Shown here: positions 54,513-63,191 of the stretch, in pieces
How the letters are laid out: each line of letters starts with the position of its first letter
Numbering within the stretch: the stretch's first letter is position 1
NCBI GenBank assembly: GCA_025455005.1
Contig: JALONH010000001.1
Span: 124,001-188,000 of the forward strand
Direction: 5' to 3'
From: Cytophagaceae bacterium
Lineage (GTDB): Bacteria; Bacteroidota; Bacteroidia; Cytophagales; Cytophagaceae
DNA length: 64,000 bases
Translations under genes and position numbers: made by a program
Notes under the pieces: model-generated
Seen by the model: the letters and a program-made list of their open reading frames with translations, nothing else
Database searches by the model: none
What the model was told of the DNA's origin: nothing

Positions 54513-55706
54513 TTAGTCTTTGATGTATTCGTCTTTAAACTGAATATAGGTTTGTAAGTCTTTGTCGCCTCGTCCTGAAACATTGATTACGACAATATCA
54601 GTTGGCTCAAATCGAATATTATCTAATACCGCAAAAGCATGGGCAGTTTCTAAAGCCGGAATGATGCCTTCGGTACGACTGATCATAAAGGCGGCTTTAA
54701 AGGCTTCTTCATCCGTAACACTATAAAATTTACCTCGACCGCTATCAAATAAATGAGCATGCATAGGTCCAATTCCGGGATAATCTAAACCGGCAGAGAT
54801 GGAGTGTGGTTCTACCACTTGGCCGTCATCCGTTTGCATTAAGAGTGTTTTGCTGCCATGTAATACGCCGGGTTTCCCTAAATACGTAGTAGCAGCGGAA
54901 TAGCCGGAGTGAACACCTTTGCCGGCGGCTTCTACGGCTATCAATTGGACATTCGGATTATCTAAGTAATGGTAAAAAGCTCCGGCTGCATTACTTCCCC
55001 CGCCAACACAAGCAATCACATAATCCGGGTCTGGGGAGCCTACTTTTTCCATCAGTTGCATTTGAATTTCTTCTGAAATGACAGATTGTAATTTCGCTAC
55101 TAAATCCGGGTAGGGATGAGGCCCTACAACGGAACCTATGATGTAATGGGTATCCACGGGATTATTGATCCAATCTCGTAATGCCTCGTTGGTAGCGTCC
55201 TTCAGCGTTCTACTTCCTGTTTTAGCCGGACGTACTTCTGCTCCCATCATGCGCATCCGTTCCACATTTAATTTTTGACGCGCCATATCCACTTCGCCCA
55301 TGTATACTATACATTCCAGTCCCATCAACGCACAGGCTGTGGCCGTAGCTACACCATGCTGACCCGCACCGGTTTCTGCGATAATTCGTTTTTTATTCAG
55401 CCGTTTGGCCAAAATTATTTGACCTATGGTGTTATTGATTTTATGTGCTCCTGTATGGCAAAGATCTTCGCGTTTTAAATAAATAGAGGTATTGTATTTA
55501 TCCGATAAACGTTGTGCAAAGAAAAGTGGCGTAGGTCGTCCTACATAGTCGCGTAACAATTGATGGAATTCTTCTTGAAACGTTTCTTCAAAAATAATAT
55601 CCATGTATTGTTGTCGTAACTCTTCCACATTCGGGAATAACATTTCGGGAACATAAGCACCACCGAAGGTGCCATAATAACCGTTGGAGTCTACTTGATA
55701 GGACAT
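54513..55706 (-). CDS. trpB: Tryptophan synthase beta chain
   Basis: 397 residues. [20 protein letters not shown] contains the Lys that binds [18 protein letters not shown] is the phosphate loop of the cofactor. [20 protein letters not shown] and [20 protein letters not shown] are other conserved blocks. It condenses indole with serine to make tryptophan. It is between trpF and trpA and co-transcribed with both. Confidence 0.96.
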   Translation of the reverse strand: MSYQVDSNGYYGTFGGAYVPEMLFPNVEELRQQYMDIIFEETFQEEFHQLLRDYVGRPTPLFFAQRLSDKYNTSIYLKREDLCHTGAHKINNTIGQIILAKRLNKKRIIAETGAGQHGVATATACALMGLECIVYMGEVDMARQKLNVERMRMMGAEVRPAKTGSRTLKDATNEALRDWINNPVDTHYIIGSVVGPHPYPDLVAKLQSVISEEIQMQLMEKVGSPDPDYVIACVGGGSNAAGAFYHYLDNPNVQLIAVEAAGKGVHSGYSAATTYLGKPGVLHGSKTLLMQTDDGQVVEPHSISAGLDYPGIGPMHAHLFDSGRGKFYSVTDEEAFKAAFMISRTEGIIPALETAHAFAVLDNIRFEPTDIVVINVSGRGDKDLQTYIQFKDEYIKD

Positions 55707-55731
55707 ATTGATGAGGGTGTATTAAACTACG

Positions 55732-56385
55732 TTAACCGATATAATGACGTAAACCGTTGAATTGTTTACGATGTTGATTGAATGTTTGAACTAAGGCTAC
55801 ATCCTTACGACCGGGCTCAACTTCGAATTTACTATTTATATCAAAGCCGTACAAGCCCGGTAAAGTCAAACCGGAAACGGATGACCATATAGACGAGTCA
55901 ATTCCGCCACTTAAGAAATAGGGAGTGGATAATGCATAGGATTCTAATAATCGATGGGGAAAGGTCTGTCCGCTTCCTCCATATCCCTTTGTTAAAGTAT
56001 CAAACAAAAAGAAATCGACACTGCCTTCGTATGCTTTTACTCTATCCCAATCAATGGAATCGCCTACGGGGATAGCTTTTAACACTTGCACTCCGGTGGT
56101 TTTAAAATAGGCACATACTTCCGGAGATTCTTCTCCATGAAGTTGTACTGCTTTTAAGCCATAAGCATCAATAATGGTATCGATTTCGCTGATGGATTCA
56201 TTCACAAATACACCTGTTTTAATGCTGCTTTCAGGAAGTTGGCGAACAAATGCACCGGATAATGCAGCTCCGCAGTAGCGTTTAGACGGTTTATAAAATA
56301 TAAAACCAAGGTATTCCGGTTGCATTGCTGCAATGGCTTCCGTATTGTCTTCATATTTCATTCCACACACTTTTAAACGAAGCAT
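55732..56385 (-). CDS. trpF: Phosphoribosylanthranilate isomerase
   Basis: 217 residues. LRLKVCGMKYEDNTEAIAAM with the catalytic Cys at the start, YLGFIFYKPSKRY, KAVQLHGEESPEVCAYFKTT and PYFLSGGIDSSIWSSV are the family's strands in order. It performs the Amadori rearrangement to CdRP. Separate from trpC here, not fused. It begins ten bases after trpC. Confidence 0.94.
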   Translation of the reverse strand: MLRLKVCGMKYEDNTEAIAAMQPEYLGFIFYKPSKRYCGAALSGAFVRQLPESSIKTGVFVNESISEIDTIIDAYGLKAVQLHGEESPEVCAYFKTTGVQVLKAIPVGDSIDWDRVKAYEGSVDFFLFDTLTKGYGGSGQTFPHRLLESYALSTPYFLSGGIDSSIWSSVSGLTLPGLYGFDINSKFEVEPGRKDVALVQTFNQHRKQFNGLRHYIG

Positions 56386-56395
56386 AATCAGAATC

Positions 56396-57178
56396 TTAAA
56401 GAGTTTGAATCATTTGTTGTAAAGCTTTTCCCGGGTGTTCTTGTTTCATAAAAGACTCACCAATTAAGAAACCTTGAAAGCCATTGGATTTAAGTAAACG
56501 TATCGTAGCGGCATCATCAATGCCACTTTCTGATATTTTTATAAAAGAGTCCGGAATATGTTTTCCTACTTCTATAGACGTTTGAATGGACACGTCAAAT
56601 GTTTTAAGGTTTCTATTATTCACCCCCACCACATCGATAGTTGGAAATAGATTGCCGACTAATTCTTCAGCATCGTGTACTTCTAATAACACTTCTAAGC
56701 CTAAATGGTGCGCATAAGTAGATAATTCTTTTATTTCGCCTGAATCCAAACAGGCTGCAATCAATAAAATAGCGTCAGCGCCCATCGCCTTAGCCTCTTC
56801 TATTTGGTAAGTGTCGATCATGAAATCCTTACGTAAGATAGGTATTTGGAGTAAAGGTCGGACTTGAATGATATCTTCCGGAGTGCCGCCAAAAAACGGC
56901 TGATCGGTAAGAATCGAACAAGCACTTGCTCCGGCTTCTTGATAACCCGTCACGACCTCTGCCACCTTAACCTTTCCATTGATAATGCCTTTAGAAGGAG
57001 ACTGACGTTTGTGTTCTGCGATAATTCCACTAAGTGCCGGATGGGTTAAATGTTCCCGCAAGGATAATGTTTCTCTTTTGTATAAAGGTTGAGTTCGTAA
57101 ATCTTGAATGCTCGTATGTGACTTACGTTCGGCCACTTCCATCCGTTTTTGTGCTATTATAGTATCGAGTATGTTCAT
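56396..57178 (-). CDS. trpC: Indole-3-glycerol-phosphate synthase
   Basis: 260 residues. SGIIAEHKRQSPSKGIING holds the catalytic Lys. SILTDQPFFGGTPEDI, ILRKDFMIDTYQIEEAKAMG, VVGVNNRNLKTFDVSIQT and KISESGIDDAATIRLL are the (beta/alpha)8 landmarks. It closes the indole ring from CdRP. Its ATG overlaps the trpD stop (ATGA at 57175-57178), so translation is coupled. Confidence 0.95.
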   Translation of the reverse strand: MNILDTIIAQKRMEVAERKSHTSIQDLRTQPLYKRETLSLREHLTHPALSGIIAEHKRQSPSKGIINGKVKVAEVVTGYQEAGASACSILTDQPFFGGTPEDIIQVRPLLQIPILRKDFMIDTYQIEEAKAMGADAILLIAACLDSGEIKELSTYAHHLGLEVLLEVHDAEELVGNLFPTIDVVGVNNRNLKTFDVSIQTSIEVGKHIPDSFIKISESGIDDAATIRLLKSNGFQGFLIGESFMKQEHPGKALQQMIQTL

Positions 57179-58170
57179 AGTTGCGTTAACGAAACAAAGG
57201 TTTTAAATGAGTGTAATGCTTTACCGCTTTCAAGGGATGCTTTGGCCATAGCGAGCGCTTCTTCCCATGTTCCTCCTTTGACACACCGAATAGCAACTGC
57301 TGCATTTGCCTGCACAACATCTTTTTGTGCAAGGGTTCCCTTACCTTCTAATACAGACATAAAGATGTCGGCTGCTTGGGCTATTGTATCTCCTCCCCAC
57401 AATTCTTTTTCTGTATAAGTGGGACAACCGATATCTGTTGGATGGTAAATGTGTTCTAATTTATTTCCCGTTAATTTAAATGGACCTGTAAGGGACACTT
57501 CATCATACCCATCTAAGCTATGGGCAATCACAAATGAACTTTGCAACGATTGATGCAAATAAGTATACAAACGTTGCAAATCGGTATTGTAAGTACCTAA
57601 AACATGGTGCGTGGGGTTGGCCGGATTTACTAGTGGTCCCAATATATTAAAAAGGGTTTTGATACCTAATTCTTTTCGAACAGGTCCTACATTTTTTAAC
57701 GCCGGATGAAACAAGGGAGCATGCAACATACAAAAGTTAGCTTGTTCTACTTGTCGGGTTAAGGCATCCGGATGAGAGGTAAATCGAACGCCTAAATATT
57801 CTAATACGTTAGAAGAACCACTAATCGATGATACACCATAATTCCCGTGTTTGGTGACGGCAATTCCGGCTCCGGATACAACAAAACAAGCTAAAGTTGA
57901 TATGTTAAACGTATTTTTCCCATCACCACCGGTACCTACGATGTCTACAGTATTATAAGCGGTTAAGTCGACCGAAAGACACATCTCCAATAAGGCTTGA
58001 CGAAAGCCAATAAGTTCTTCGATTCGGATGGGACGCATTCGATAAATGGTAATAAATGCCGATATTTGAGATGCATTTATTTCACCACGACCTATTCGAC
58101 TTAAAACAGTATACGCTTCTTCAGTCGATAGGGTATAGCCCTCCAATAATATCTGCAACTGTTCTTTCAT
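57175..58170 (-). CDS. trpD: Anthranilate phosphoribosyltransferase
   Basis: 331 residues from ATG 58170 (MKEQLQILLEGYTLSTEEAY), four bases after the trpG stop; a TTG further up at 58206 lies inside trpG and is unlikely. VDIVGTGGDGKNTFNISTLA binds PRPP and KHGNYGVSSISGSSNVLEYL follows. PLFHPALKNVGPVRKELGIK binds anthranilate. Not fused to trpG, unlike in enterobacteria. Confidence 0.95.
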   Translation of the reverse strand: MKEQLQILLEGYTLSTEEAYTVLSRIGRGEINASQISAFITIYRMRPIRIEELIGFRQALLEMCLSVDLTAYNTVDIVGTGGDGKNTFNISTLACFVVSGAGIAVTKHGNYGVSSISGSSNVLEYLGVRFTSHPDALTRQVEQANFCMLHAPLFHPALKNVGPVRKELGIKTLFNILGPLVNPANPTHHVLGTYNTDLQRLYTYLHQSLQSSFVIAHSLDGYDEVSLTGPFKLTGNKLEHIYHPTDIGCPTYTEKELWGGDTIAQAADIFMSVLEGKGTLAQKDVVQANAAVAIRCVKGGTWEEALAMAKASLESGKALHSFKTFVSLTQL

Positions 58171-58174
58171 AAGA

Positions 58175-58765
58175 TTAATGAGCGGTAGGTTGTAACCAGT
58201 TGGCAACTATTTTTTCTCCTTGTTCCGTTAAGATAGACTCCGGATGAAATTGTACACCACGAACATCATATTGACGGTGGCGAAGCGCCATGATGGCTCC
58301 TTTATCATCTACAGCAGTTACTTCTAAGGTGTCCGGGAAGTTCTCTGCTTTGACTGCCCATGAATGATATCTACCGGTTGTAAACGTAGTAGGCATACCA
58401 TTAAATAGAATATCAGTGGTCGTAATATGGGTAGGAGTAGCGATTCCATGGTATACTTTATCCAAGTTGATTAAGGTACCACCGAATACTTCACCAATAG
58501 CTTGATGCCCTAAACAAACTCCAAAAATAGATTTTGAAGGTGCATAGGTTCGAATGACGTCGCATAATATACCGGCTTCAGAAGGAATACCCGGACCGGG
58601 TGATAATAGAATTTTATCGTACGCTCCCACAGCGTCTAGGCTTATTTTGTCATTTCGATAAATATCTACCGTAAAACCTAAGGCACGAATAATGTGAACT
58701 AAATTATAGGTGAACGAATCGTAATTGTCTAAAACTAGTATAGTAGGGTTCATGAGCTTTGGCAT
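58175..58765 (-). CDS. trpG: Anthranilate synthase glutamine amidotransferase component
   Basis: 196 residues from ATG 58765, which overlaps the trpE stop (TAATG) and so is coupled; ATG 58753 (MNPTILVLDNYDSF) is an equally good start by homology. The class I glutaminase triad is visible: Cys in IFGVCLGHQAIGEVFGG, and His and Glu in VRGVQFHPESILTEQG. It supplies ammonia to TrpE. Because no second copy is seen here, it might also serve para-aminobenzoate synthesis. Confidence 0.94.
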   Translation of the reverse strand: MPKLMNPTILVLDNYDSFTYNLVHIIRALGFTVDIYRNDKISLDAVGAYDKILLSPGPGIPSEAGILCDVIRTYAPSKSIFGVCLGHQAIGEVFGGTLINLDKVYHGIATPTHITTTDILFNGMPTTFTTGRYHSWAVKAENFPDTLEVTAVDDKGAIMALRHRQYDVRGVQFHPESILTEQGEKIVANWLQPTAH

Positions 58766-60180
58766 TAAATGGTAGAGGCTAATTCAATCGCTTTTTTGAG
58801 CGCCGCAAGTTTATTATTTACTTCTTGTAATTCGTTTTCTATGATGGACAAATCCACGACACCGGCACCGGCTTGATAGAACAGCACATTGTCTTTACTT
58901 AATATGGTTCGAATCATGATGGCATGATTGAAATCTCCGTTTAAGCCTATATACCCAATCGCCCCTCCGTAATATCCTCTGTTCCCATGTTCGTTGCGGT
59001 TAATAATTTGCATAGCCATATGTTTTGGCGCACCGGATAAAGTGCCCGCCGGAAACGTATCCGCTACAATATCCATGAAATGGTCTTGATTAGGTAAATG
59101 ACCGGAAACTTTGGATACTAGATGAATGACGTGCGAATAATACTGAACCTCTTTAAACGTCTCTACCTGTACCTCATGGCAATGACGACTTAAATCATTC
59201 CGAGCTAAATCCACTAGCATCACATGTTCGGAATTTTCTTTGGGATCGTTCAGTAATTGTTTGGCCAAATCATAATCTTGTATGTCATTTCCAGTACGGC
59301 GAAATGTTCCGGCAATAGGATAAATGGTCGCTTTATTTTGTTTGACTACAATTTGAGCTTCCGGTGAAGAACCAAAAAGCCGGAAACTTCCGTAATCAAA
59401 ATAGAATAAGTAGGGAGACGGATTTACAGAACGCAAACTACGGTATACATTAAAGTCATCTCCTCTATATTGACGAGAGAAGCGTCGGGATAAAACAATT
59501 TGAAATACATCGCCTCTTCTACAATGCTCTTTTCCTTTTTGCAACACATTTAAAAATTCTTCATCGGTAAAGTTTGATTCTTCCCGATCTTGAAGCGTAA
59601 AGGCATATTGAGCATAGGATTTATTTTTGAGTAGAGCTATAATACGATCTATAGTGAACGTATTCGTCGAAGGGCTGTCGTTAGGGTAATTATCAATAAT
59701 GGTTAATTCATTATTAAAATGATTAAAGACTAAAATGAATCGATAGATATGATATTGGAGATCCGGAATTTTTCGGTAATCGGTAGTAAAACTATCAATA
59801 TGAATATCTTCAAAGTACCGGATGGCATCGTATGCCGTATATCCGAACAATCCACTTTGAATGAACGGAAGCGGACCGGTAGGTATATCAAACTGACGAA
59901 CAAACGAGGCGATAGCTTCCGGAACTCGAATAGCATCAACAGAGGTTTCCGTTCGGGATTCGTCCGGATAATATTGAGATAATATACCGTTCTCCACTTT
60001 AATACCGGCTATGGGTAAACAACAGATATAAGAATAAATGTCTTCTGTTCCGTGATAATCCGAACTTTCCAATAATATCGATTGCGGGAATTTATCCCGT
60101 AGTTGTAAGTAAATACTGACCGGAGTGTCTGTATCAGCGAGTATTTGTCGATACGTAGGGGTAAAAGAATATTTTTTCAT
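58765..60180 (-). CDS. trpE: Anthranilate synthase component I
   Basis: 471 residues from ATG 60180 (MKKYSFTPTYRQILADTDTP); the open frame upstream to 60258 crosses the attenuator and is not coding. QSILLESSDYHGTEDIYSY contains the LLES element that binds feedback tryptophan. The chorismate-binding core is DVFQIVLSRRFSRQYRG, SSPEAQIVVKQNKATIYPIA, HVMLVDLARNDLSRHC, then DTFPAGTLSGAPKHMAMQII. It is the first structural gene and is preceded by a leader peptide and terminator, so it is under attenuation as well as feedback control. Confidence 0.96.
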   Translation of the reverse strand: MKKYSFTPTYRQILADTDTPVSIYLQLRDKFPQSILLESSDYHGTEDIYSYICCLPIAGIKVENGILSQYYPDESRTETSVDAIRVPEAIASFVRQFDIPTGPLPFIQSGLFGYTAYDAIRYFEDIHIDSFTTDYRKIPDLQYHIYRFILVFNHFNNELTIIDNYPNDSPSTNTFTIDRIIALLKNKSYAQYAFTLQDREESNFTDEEFLNVLQKGKEHCRRGDVFQIVLSRRFSRQYRGDDFNVYRSLRSVNPSPYLFYFDYGSFRLFGSSPEAQIVVKQNKATIYPIAGTFRRTGNDIQDYDLAKQLLNDPKENSEHVMLVDLARNDLSRHCHEVQVETFKEVQYYSHVIHLVSKVSGHLPNQDHFMDIVADTFPAGTLSGAPKHMAMQIINRNEHGNRGYYGGAIGYIGLNGDFNHAIMIRTILSKDNVLFYQAGAGVVDLSIIENELQEVNNKLAALKKAIELASTI

Positions 60181-60201
60181 AATAGAAATACAAGTATAAT
60201 G

Positions 60202-60231
60202 AAAAAGGCCTGCCGTGAACAGCAAGCCTTT
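60202..60231 (-). terminator. Attenuator terminator hairpin of the trp leader
   Basis: On the minus strand AAAGGCTTGC pairs with GCAGGCCTTT (one G-T wobble) around the loop TGTTCACG, followed by T residues. It lies between the leader peptide and trpE. Confidence 0.85.
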
Positions 60232-60269
60232 GTTAAATGATATATAGGTACCTAGCAATAGCGTTCACG
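60214..60269 (-). promoter_or_regulatory. Antiterminator pairing of the trp leader
   Basis: CGTGAAC (minus strand, complement of 60263-60269) is exactly complementary to GTTCACG in the terminator loop region (complement of 60214-60220). If these pair, the terminator cannot close. Upstream, TATAGGTAC inside the leader peptide gene is complementary to GTACCTATA at 60243-60251 (minus strand), a candidate 1:2 pairing. This is the usual set of alternatives in Trp attenuation. Confidence 0.65.
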
Positions 60270-60277
60270 AATGAAAT

Positions 60278-60325
60278 TTATTTCACGCGCCACCAAAGTT
60301 GATATGTACCTATAAGTATTTTCAT
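60278..60325 (-). CDS. trpL: trp operon leader peptide with tandem Trp codons
   Basis: A 15-residue peptide, MKILIGTYQLWWRVK, with two adjacent Trp codons at 60290-60295 and a TAA stop. It lies about 100 bases upstream of trpE, directly before mutually exclusive hairpins. A ribosome stalled at WW for lack of charged tRNA-Trp would free the downstream sequence to form the antiterminator. Leader peptides with WWR are known in Bacteroidota trp operons as I recall. The gene is too short for normal gene finders and is usually missed. Confidence 0.85.
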   Translation of the reverse strand: MKILIGTYQLWWRVK

Positions 60326-60357
60326 AATTGCAAATTTAAAAGGGAAAATTAAAAAAA

Positions 60358-60365
60358 CAAATATA
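60358..60365 (-). promoter_or_regulatory. -7 box TATATTTG of the trp operon
   Basis: The minus strand reads TATATTTG (TAnnTTTG), 32 bases upstream of the leader peptide ATG. No good TTTG is seen at -33. Confidence 0.55.
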
Positions 60366-60373
60366 TATCTTTG
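60366..60373 (+). promoter_or_regulatory. -7 box TATCTTTG of lysA
   Basis: The plus strand reads TATCTTTG, directly abutting the trp -7 box on the other strand. The last G belongs to the in-frame GTG at 60373, which argues for the ATG at 60397 as the lysA start. Confidence 0.55.
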
Positions 60374-60396
60374 TGAATACACGTTTACTGAACACA

Positions 60397-61638
60397 ATGG
60401 AAATAGTTAATGGCATTTGTCAACTGCAGGGAATCTCGTTTAATCAACTGGCAGAATCTTTCGGAACACCTTTATATATATATAATAGTGCTACGATAAT
60501 TGCTCAATATGATCGCTTGAAAAATGCATTTTCTAAAGTTCCGGTGCGAATTAAATATGCTGCTAAAGCCTTAACCAATCAAGCCATATTAGAACTTTTG
60601 CAACGGAGAGGAGCCGGAGTAGATGTTGTATCTATTCAGGAGGTACAATTGGCATTGAAAGCGGGATTTCTTCCTTCGGATATAATGTTTACACCTAATT
60701 GTGTCGAGTTTTCTGAAATCGAGACTGCGGTAGCGTTGGGAGTACAAATCAATATTGACAATTTGCCCTTTCTAGAGCGTTTTGGGCAACAATATGGAAA
60801 TAGTGTTCCATGTTGTGTTCGAGTGAATCCTCATATTGACGCCGGTGGGAACGTAAAAATCATGACAGGACATAAAGGATCCAAGTTTGGAATCTCCATC
60901 GAACAAATCGGATCGGTATATGATATCGTAGATCAATATTCTATTTGGGTTAATGGGGTACATGTTCACAGTGGCTCTGATTTTAAAGATGCTGACGCAT
61001 TTGTACGAGCAGCTGAGGTAGTATATTCTATTGCCATGCAATTTACGGAACTACGTTTTTTAGATTTTGGAAGTGGATTTAAAGTAGCGTATAAAGCGGG
61101 CGATTATGTGACGGATATTGAAGAATTAGGCCGTAAGATGAGTGATTCGTTTAATGCGTTTGTTGTTAATTATGGAAAGCCCTTGGACATTTGGTTTGAA
61201 CCGGGAAAATTTTTAGTAAGTGAATCCGGCTATTTATTAGTTCAATGTACCGTAATTAAAGAAACGCCGGCTTGTACTTTCATCGGTGTTAATTCCGGAT
61301 TGAATCATTTAATTCGACCCATGATGTACGGCGCGCATCATGACATTGTAAATGTAAGTAGCCCAACTGCACCCCTTAAAGAATATCATGTAGTGGGCTA
61401 TATCTGCGAAACGGATACCTTTGGACAGGGATTAACAATTGCAGAAACAGCAATAGGCGATTTATTAGTGATGAAAAATGCAGGTGCGTATGGATTTAGC
61501 ATGAGTTCGAATTATAATTCACGATTTAGACCGGCGGAAGTGTTAATTCATAATGGAAAGGCACATTTGATTCGTCAACGTGAAACCATGGATGACCTAT
61601 TACGCCATCAAGTAGCGGTTTCTTGGGATACACTTTAA
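60397..61638 (+). CDS. lysA: Diaminopimelate decarboxylase
   Basis: 413 residues from ATG 60397 (MEIVNGICQLQGISFNQLAE). PLYIYNSATIIAQYDRLKNA and RIKYAAKALTNQAILELLQR include the PLP Lys (in YAAKA). GVHVHSGSDFKDADAF, FLDFGSGFKVAYKAGDY, DIWFEPGKFLVSESGYLLVQ and VGYICETDTFGQGL follow the fold type III order of LysA. It makes lysine from meso-diaminopimelate, so the wall is probably DAP-type. It is divergent from trp with a shared, very short promoter region. Confidence 0.92.
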   Translation: MEIVNGICQLQGISFNQLAESFGTPLYIYNSATIIAQYDRLKNAFSKVPVRIKYAAKALTNQAILELLQRRGAGVDVVSIQEVQLALKAGFLPSDIMFTPNCVEFSEIETAVALGVQINIDNLPFLERFGQQYGNSVPCCVRVNPHIDAGGNVKIMTGHKGSKFGISIEQIGSVYDIVDQYSIWVNGVHVHSGSDFKDADAFVRAAEVVYSIAMQFTELRFLDFGSGFKVAYKAGDYVTDIEELGRKMSDSFNAFVVNYGKPLDIWFEPGKFLVSESGYLLVQCTVIKETPACTFIGVNSGLNHLIRPMMYGAHHDIVNVSSPTAPLKEYHVVGYICETDTFGQGLTIAETAIGDLLVMKNAGAYGFSMSSNYNSRFRPAEVLIHNGKAHLIRQRETMDDLLRHQVAVSWDTL

Positions 61639-62001
61639 AAAAAGTATTTTTTTTTAAAATCGATTTTTTTTTAGAAAAGAATAGACGAATAGATAATCTT
61701 TAACGCCATCCTTCGTTTTTTTAAAATGATGGATGGCGTTTAAAGAGCTCTCTAAAGTCCTTTGTTCATAAGCCTTTCAGCGTGATGAACAAAATTAAGA
61801 AGAGCACTCATCCGAATTATTTAAAAAAATAGAAATACAATATAACCTTTTTGAGTACCCATCGTAAAGGGTAATAAATCATGATAAAAAAAATTATGAT
61901 ATTTGGAAGTTTAAAAATTATTATATATAATTGTTTATAATTTTAAGTCAAGTATTTTTTATCTAGTATTTATTTAATTACAAAAAAGGAGGATTACACT
62001 C
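61639..62001. other. Long non-coding gap between lysA and the histone-like gene
   Basis: Extremely AT-rich with runs of A and T just after lysA. An exact ten-base inverted repeat AACGCCATCC/GGATGGCGTT (61702-61711 and 61731-61740) may end lysA transcription. The remainder is AT-rich leader or promoter sequence for the next gene. No frame of note. Confidence 0.5.
61987..61992 (+). promoter_or_regulatory. Perfect Shine-Dalgarno AGGAGG
   Basis: AGGAGG stands nine bases before ATG 62002. Most genes in this window lack such a site, as is normal for Bacteroidota, so this points to strong or special translation of the histone-like gene. Confidence 0.75.
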
Positions 62002-62223
62002 ATGGCAAAAGCTAAAGCTTCCGCTAAGAAACCTGCAGCTAAGAAAGTTGCAAAGAAAGCTGTTAAGAAAGCTGCTAAAAAAGTAGCTAAGAAAGCAGCA
62101 GTAAAAAAAGTAGCTAAAAAAGCGACTAAAAAAGTAGCTAAAAAAGCAGTTAAAAAAGCTGCTAAAAAAGCGACTAAAAAAGTAGCTAAGAAAGTTGCTA
62201 AAAAAGCGGCTAAGAAAGCATAA
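62002..62223 (+). CDS. Lysine-rich histone H1-like DNA-binding protein
   Basis: 73 residues made almost wholly of Lys, Ala and Val, in repeats of KKVAKKA, KKAAKKA and KKATKKV. This is the composition of the C-terminal tail of histone H1 and of bacterial H1-like (HctA/AlgP-tail) proteins. It should bind and compact DNA or RNA without a defined fold. The repeats at DNA level (GCTAAAAAAGC, GTAGCTAA) make it prone to length change by slippage. It is flanked by a long AT-rich leader, a perfect ribosome binding site and a strong terminator, so it is a single highly expressed gene. The antisense frame is an artefact. Confidence 0.85.
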   Translation: MAKAKASAKKPAAKKVAKKAVKKAAKKVAKKAAVKKVAKKATKKVAKKAVKKAAKKATKKVAKKVAKKAAKKA

Positions 62224-62242
62224 TTGATTTCTTAGAAAAAAC

Positions 62243-62277
62243 AAAAACCCCGAAGTATAGTGCTTCGGGGTTTTTTT
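62243..62277 (+). terminator. Strong terminator after the histone-like gene
   Basis: AAAAACCCCGAAG (62243-62255) pairs with CTTCGGGGTTTTT (62263-62275), seven-base loop, seven T. It also excludes a TTG start at 62260 for the next gene. Confidence 0.93.
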
Positions 62278-62325
62278 ATACCTAAAATAGTAGAAAACCT
62301 TCTTAATCCCCCATTATCTCGGAAC

Positions 62326-63186
62326 ATGAAAGCAATTTTGGCACATATGAGATTTCCCTTTTCCTTTTTTCTAATGCCCATGTATAGTTGGGCACTTTAT
62401 TTAGTTAGGGATTGGGATTACAATCGATTTGATGCAACGTTCCTTTTTTTGATCTTACACCTTTTAGTTTATCCTTCGAGTAATGCATTTAATAGTTCAC
62501 AAGATAAAGATTTGGGAAGTATCGGTGGATTGAAAAATCCTCCACCTGTACCGGCATCATTGACTACGATTACATGGATAATAGATATTACGGCTATTTT
62601 GCTTTCTTATATTTTCCTTTCCGCATTCGTTGCCATCGGAATATTTGGCTACATTCTAGCCTCCAGAGCATATAGTCACCGCTCCATTCGTTGGAAGAAA
62701 AATCCTATTTCCGGGTTTTTAACCGTATTTATTTTTCAAGGTGCGTATATTGTGGCACTCGTAGTTTATTCTTTAGTTCCCAATGTTCATGACTTGTCTA
62801 TCGATATTTGGATACCCATTTTGGCAGCTTCCTTTTTAATCGGAGCTATTTATCCGCTCACTCAAATATACCAATTCGAGTCAGACAAAGCAGACGGTGT
62901 CACTACCTTGTCCATGCGCTTAGGTTATAAGGGAACGTTTATTTGGACTATTCTTTGTTTTACCATCGCCTCTCTTGCCATTGCGTATAGTGGAATATCG
63001 AATGGAAAAACAATGGATGTGATGGTATTCCAACTTTTTGGGCTTCCTGTGGTTATATACTTTATATACTGGATGCGATTGGTATGGATAGATACTATAC
63101 ATGCTTCCTTTCATCATACTATGCGCTTTAATCTTATCGCATCGTTTTGTTTAAACAGTTGCTTTCTTTATTTAGCTTTCGTCTAA
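62326..63186 (+). CDS. UbiA-family membrane prenyltransferase
   Basis: 286 residues from ATG 62326 (MKAILAHMRFPFSFFLMPMY). About eight transmembrane helices. The first Asp/Asn-rich motif is SNAFNSSQDKDLGSIGGLKN (about 52-71) and the second QFESDKADGVTTLSMRLGYK (about 187-206), in UbiA order. Family knowledge: it transfers a prenyl chain to an aromatic or other acceptor. The polyketide synthase gene starts five bases after its stop, so the acceptor is probably a type III polyketide (alkylresorcinol-like or pyrone). Confidence 0.8.
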   Translation: MKAILAHMRFPFSFFLMPMYSWALYLVRDWDYNRFDATFLFLILHLLVYPSSNAFNSSQDKDLGSIGGLKNPPPVPASLTTITWIIDITAILLSYIFLSAFVAIGIFGYILASRAYSHRSIRWKKNPISGFLTVFIFQGAYIVALVVYSLVPNVHDLSIDIWIPILAASFLIGAIYPLTQIYQFESDKADGVTTLSMRLGYKGTFIWTILCFTIASLAIAYSGISNGKTMDVMVFQLFGLPVVIYFIYWMRLVWIDTIHASFHHTMRFNLIASFCLNSCFLYLAFV

Positions 63187-63191
63187 AATAA

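Noticed and set aside
60180-60258. Upstream extension of trpE
   Set aside because: The extra codons cross the attenuator hairpin and do not resemble the TrpE N-terminus.
61978-62244. Minus-strand frame rich in Phe, Ser and Leu opposite the histone-like gene
   Set aside because: It is the antisense of Lys/Ala repeats, and the plus strand has a perfect ribosome binding site and terminator.
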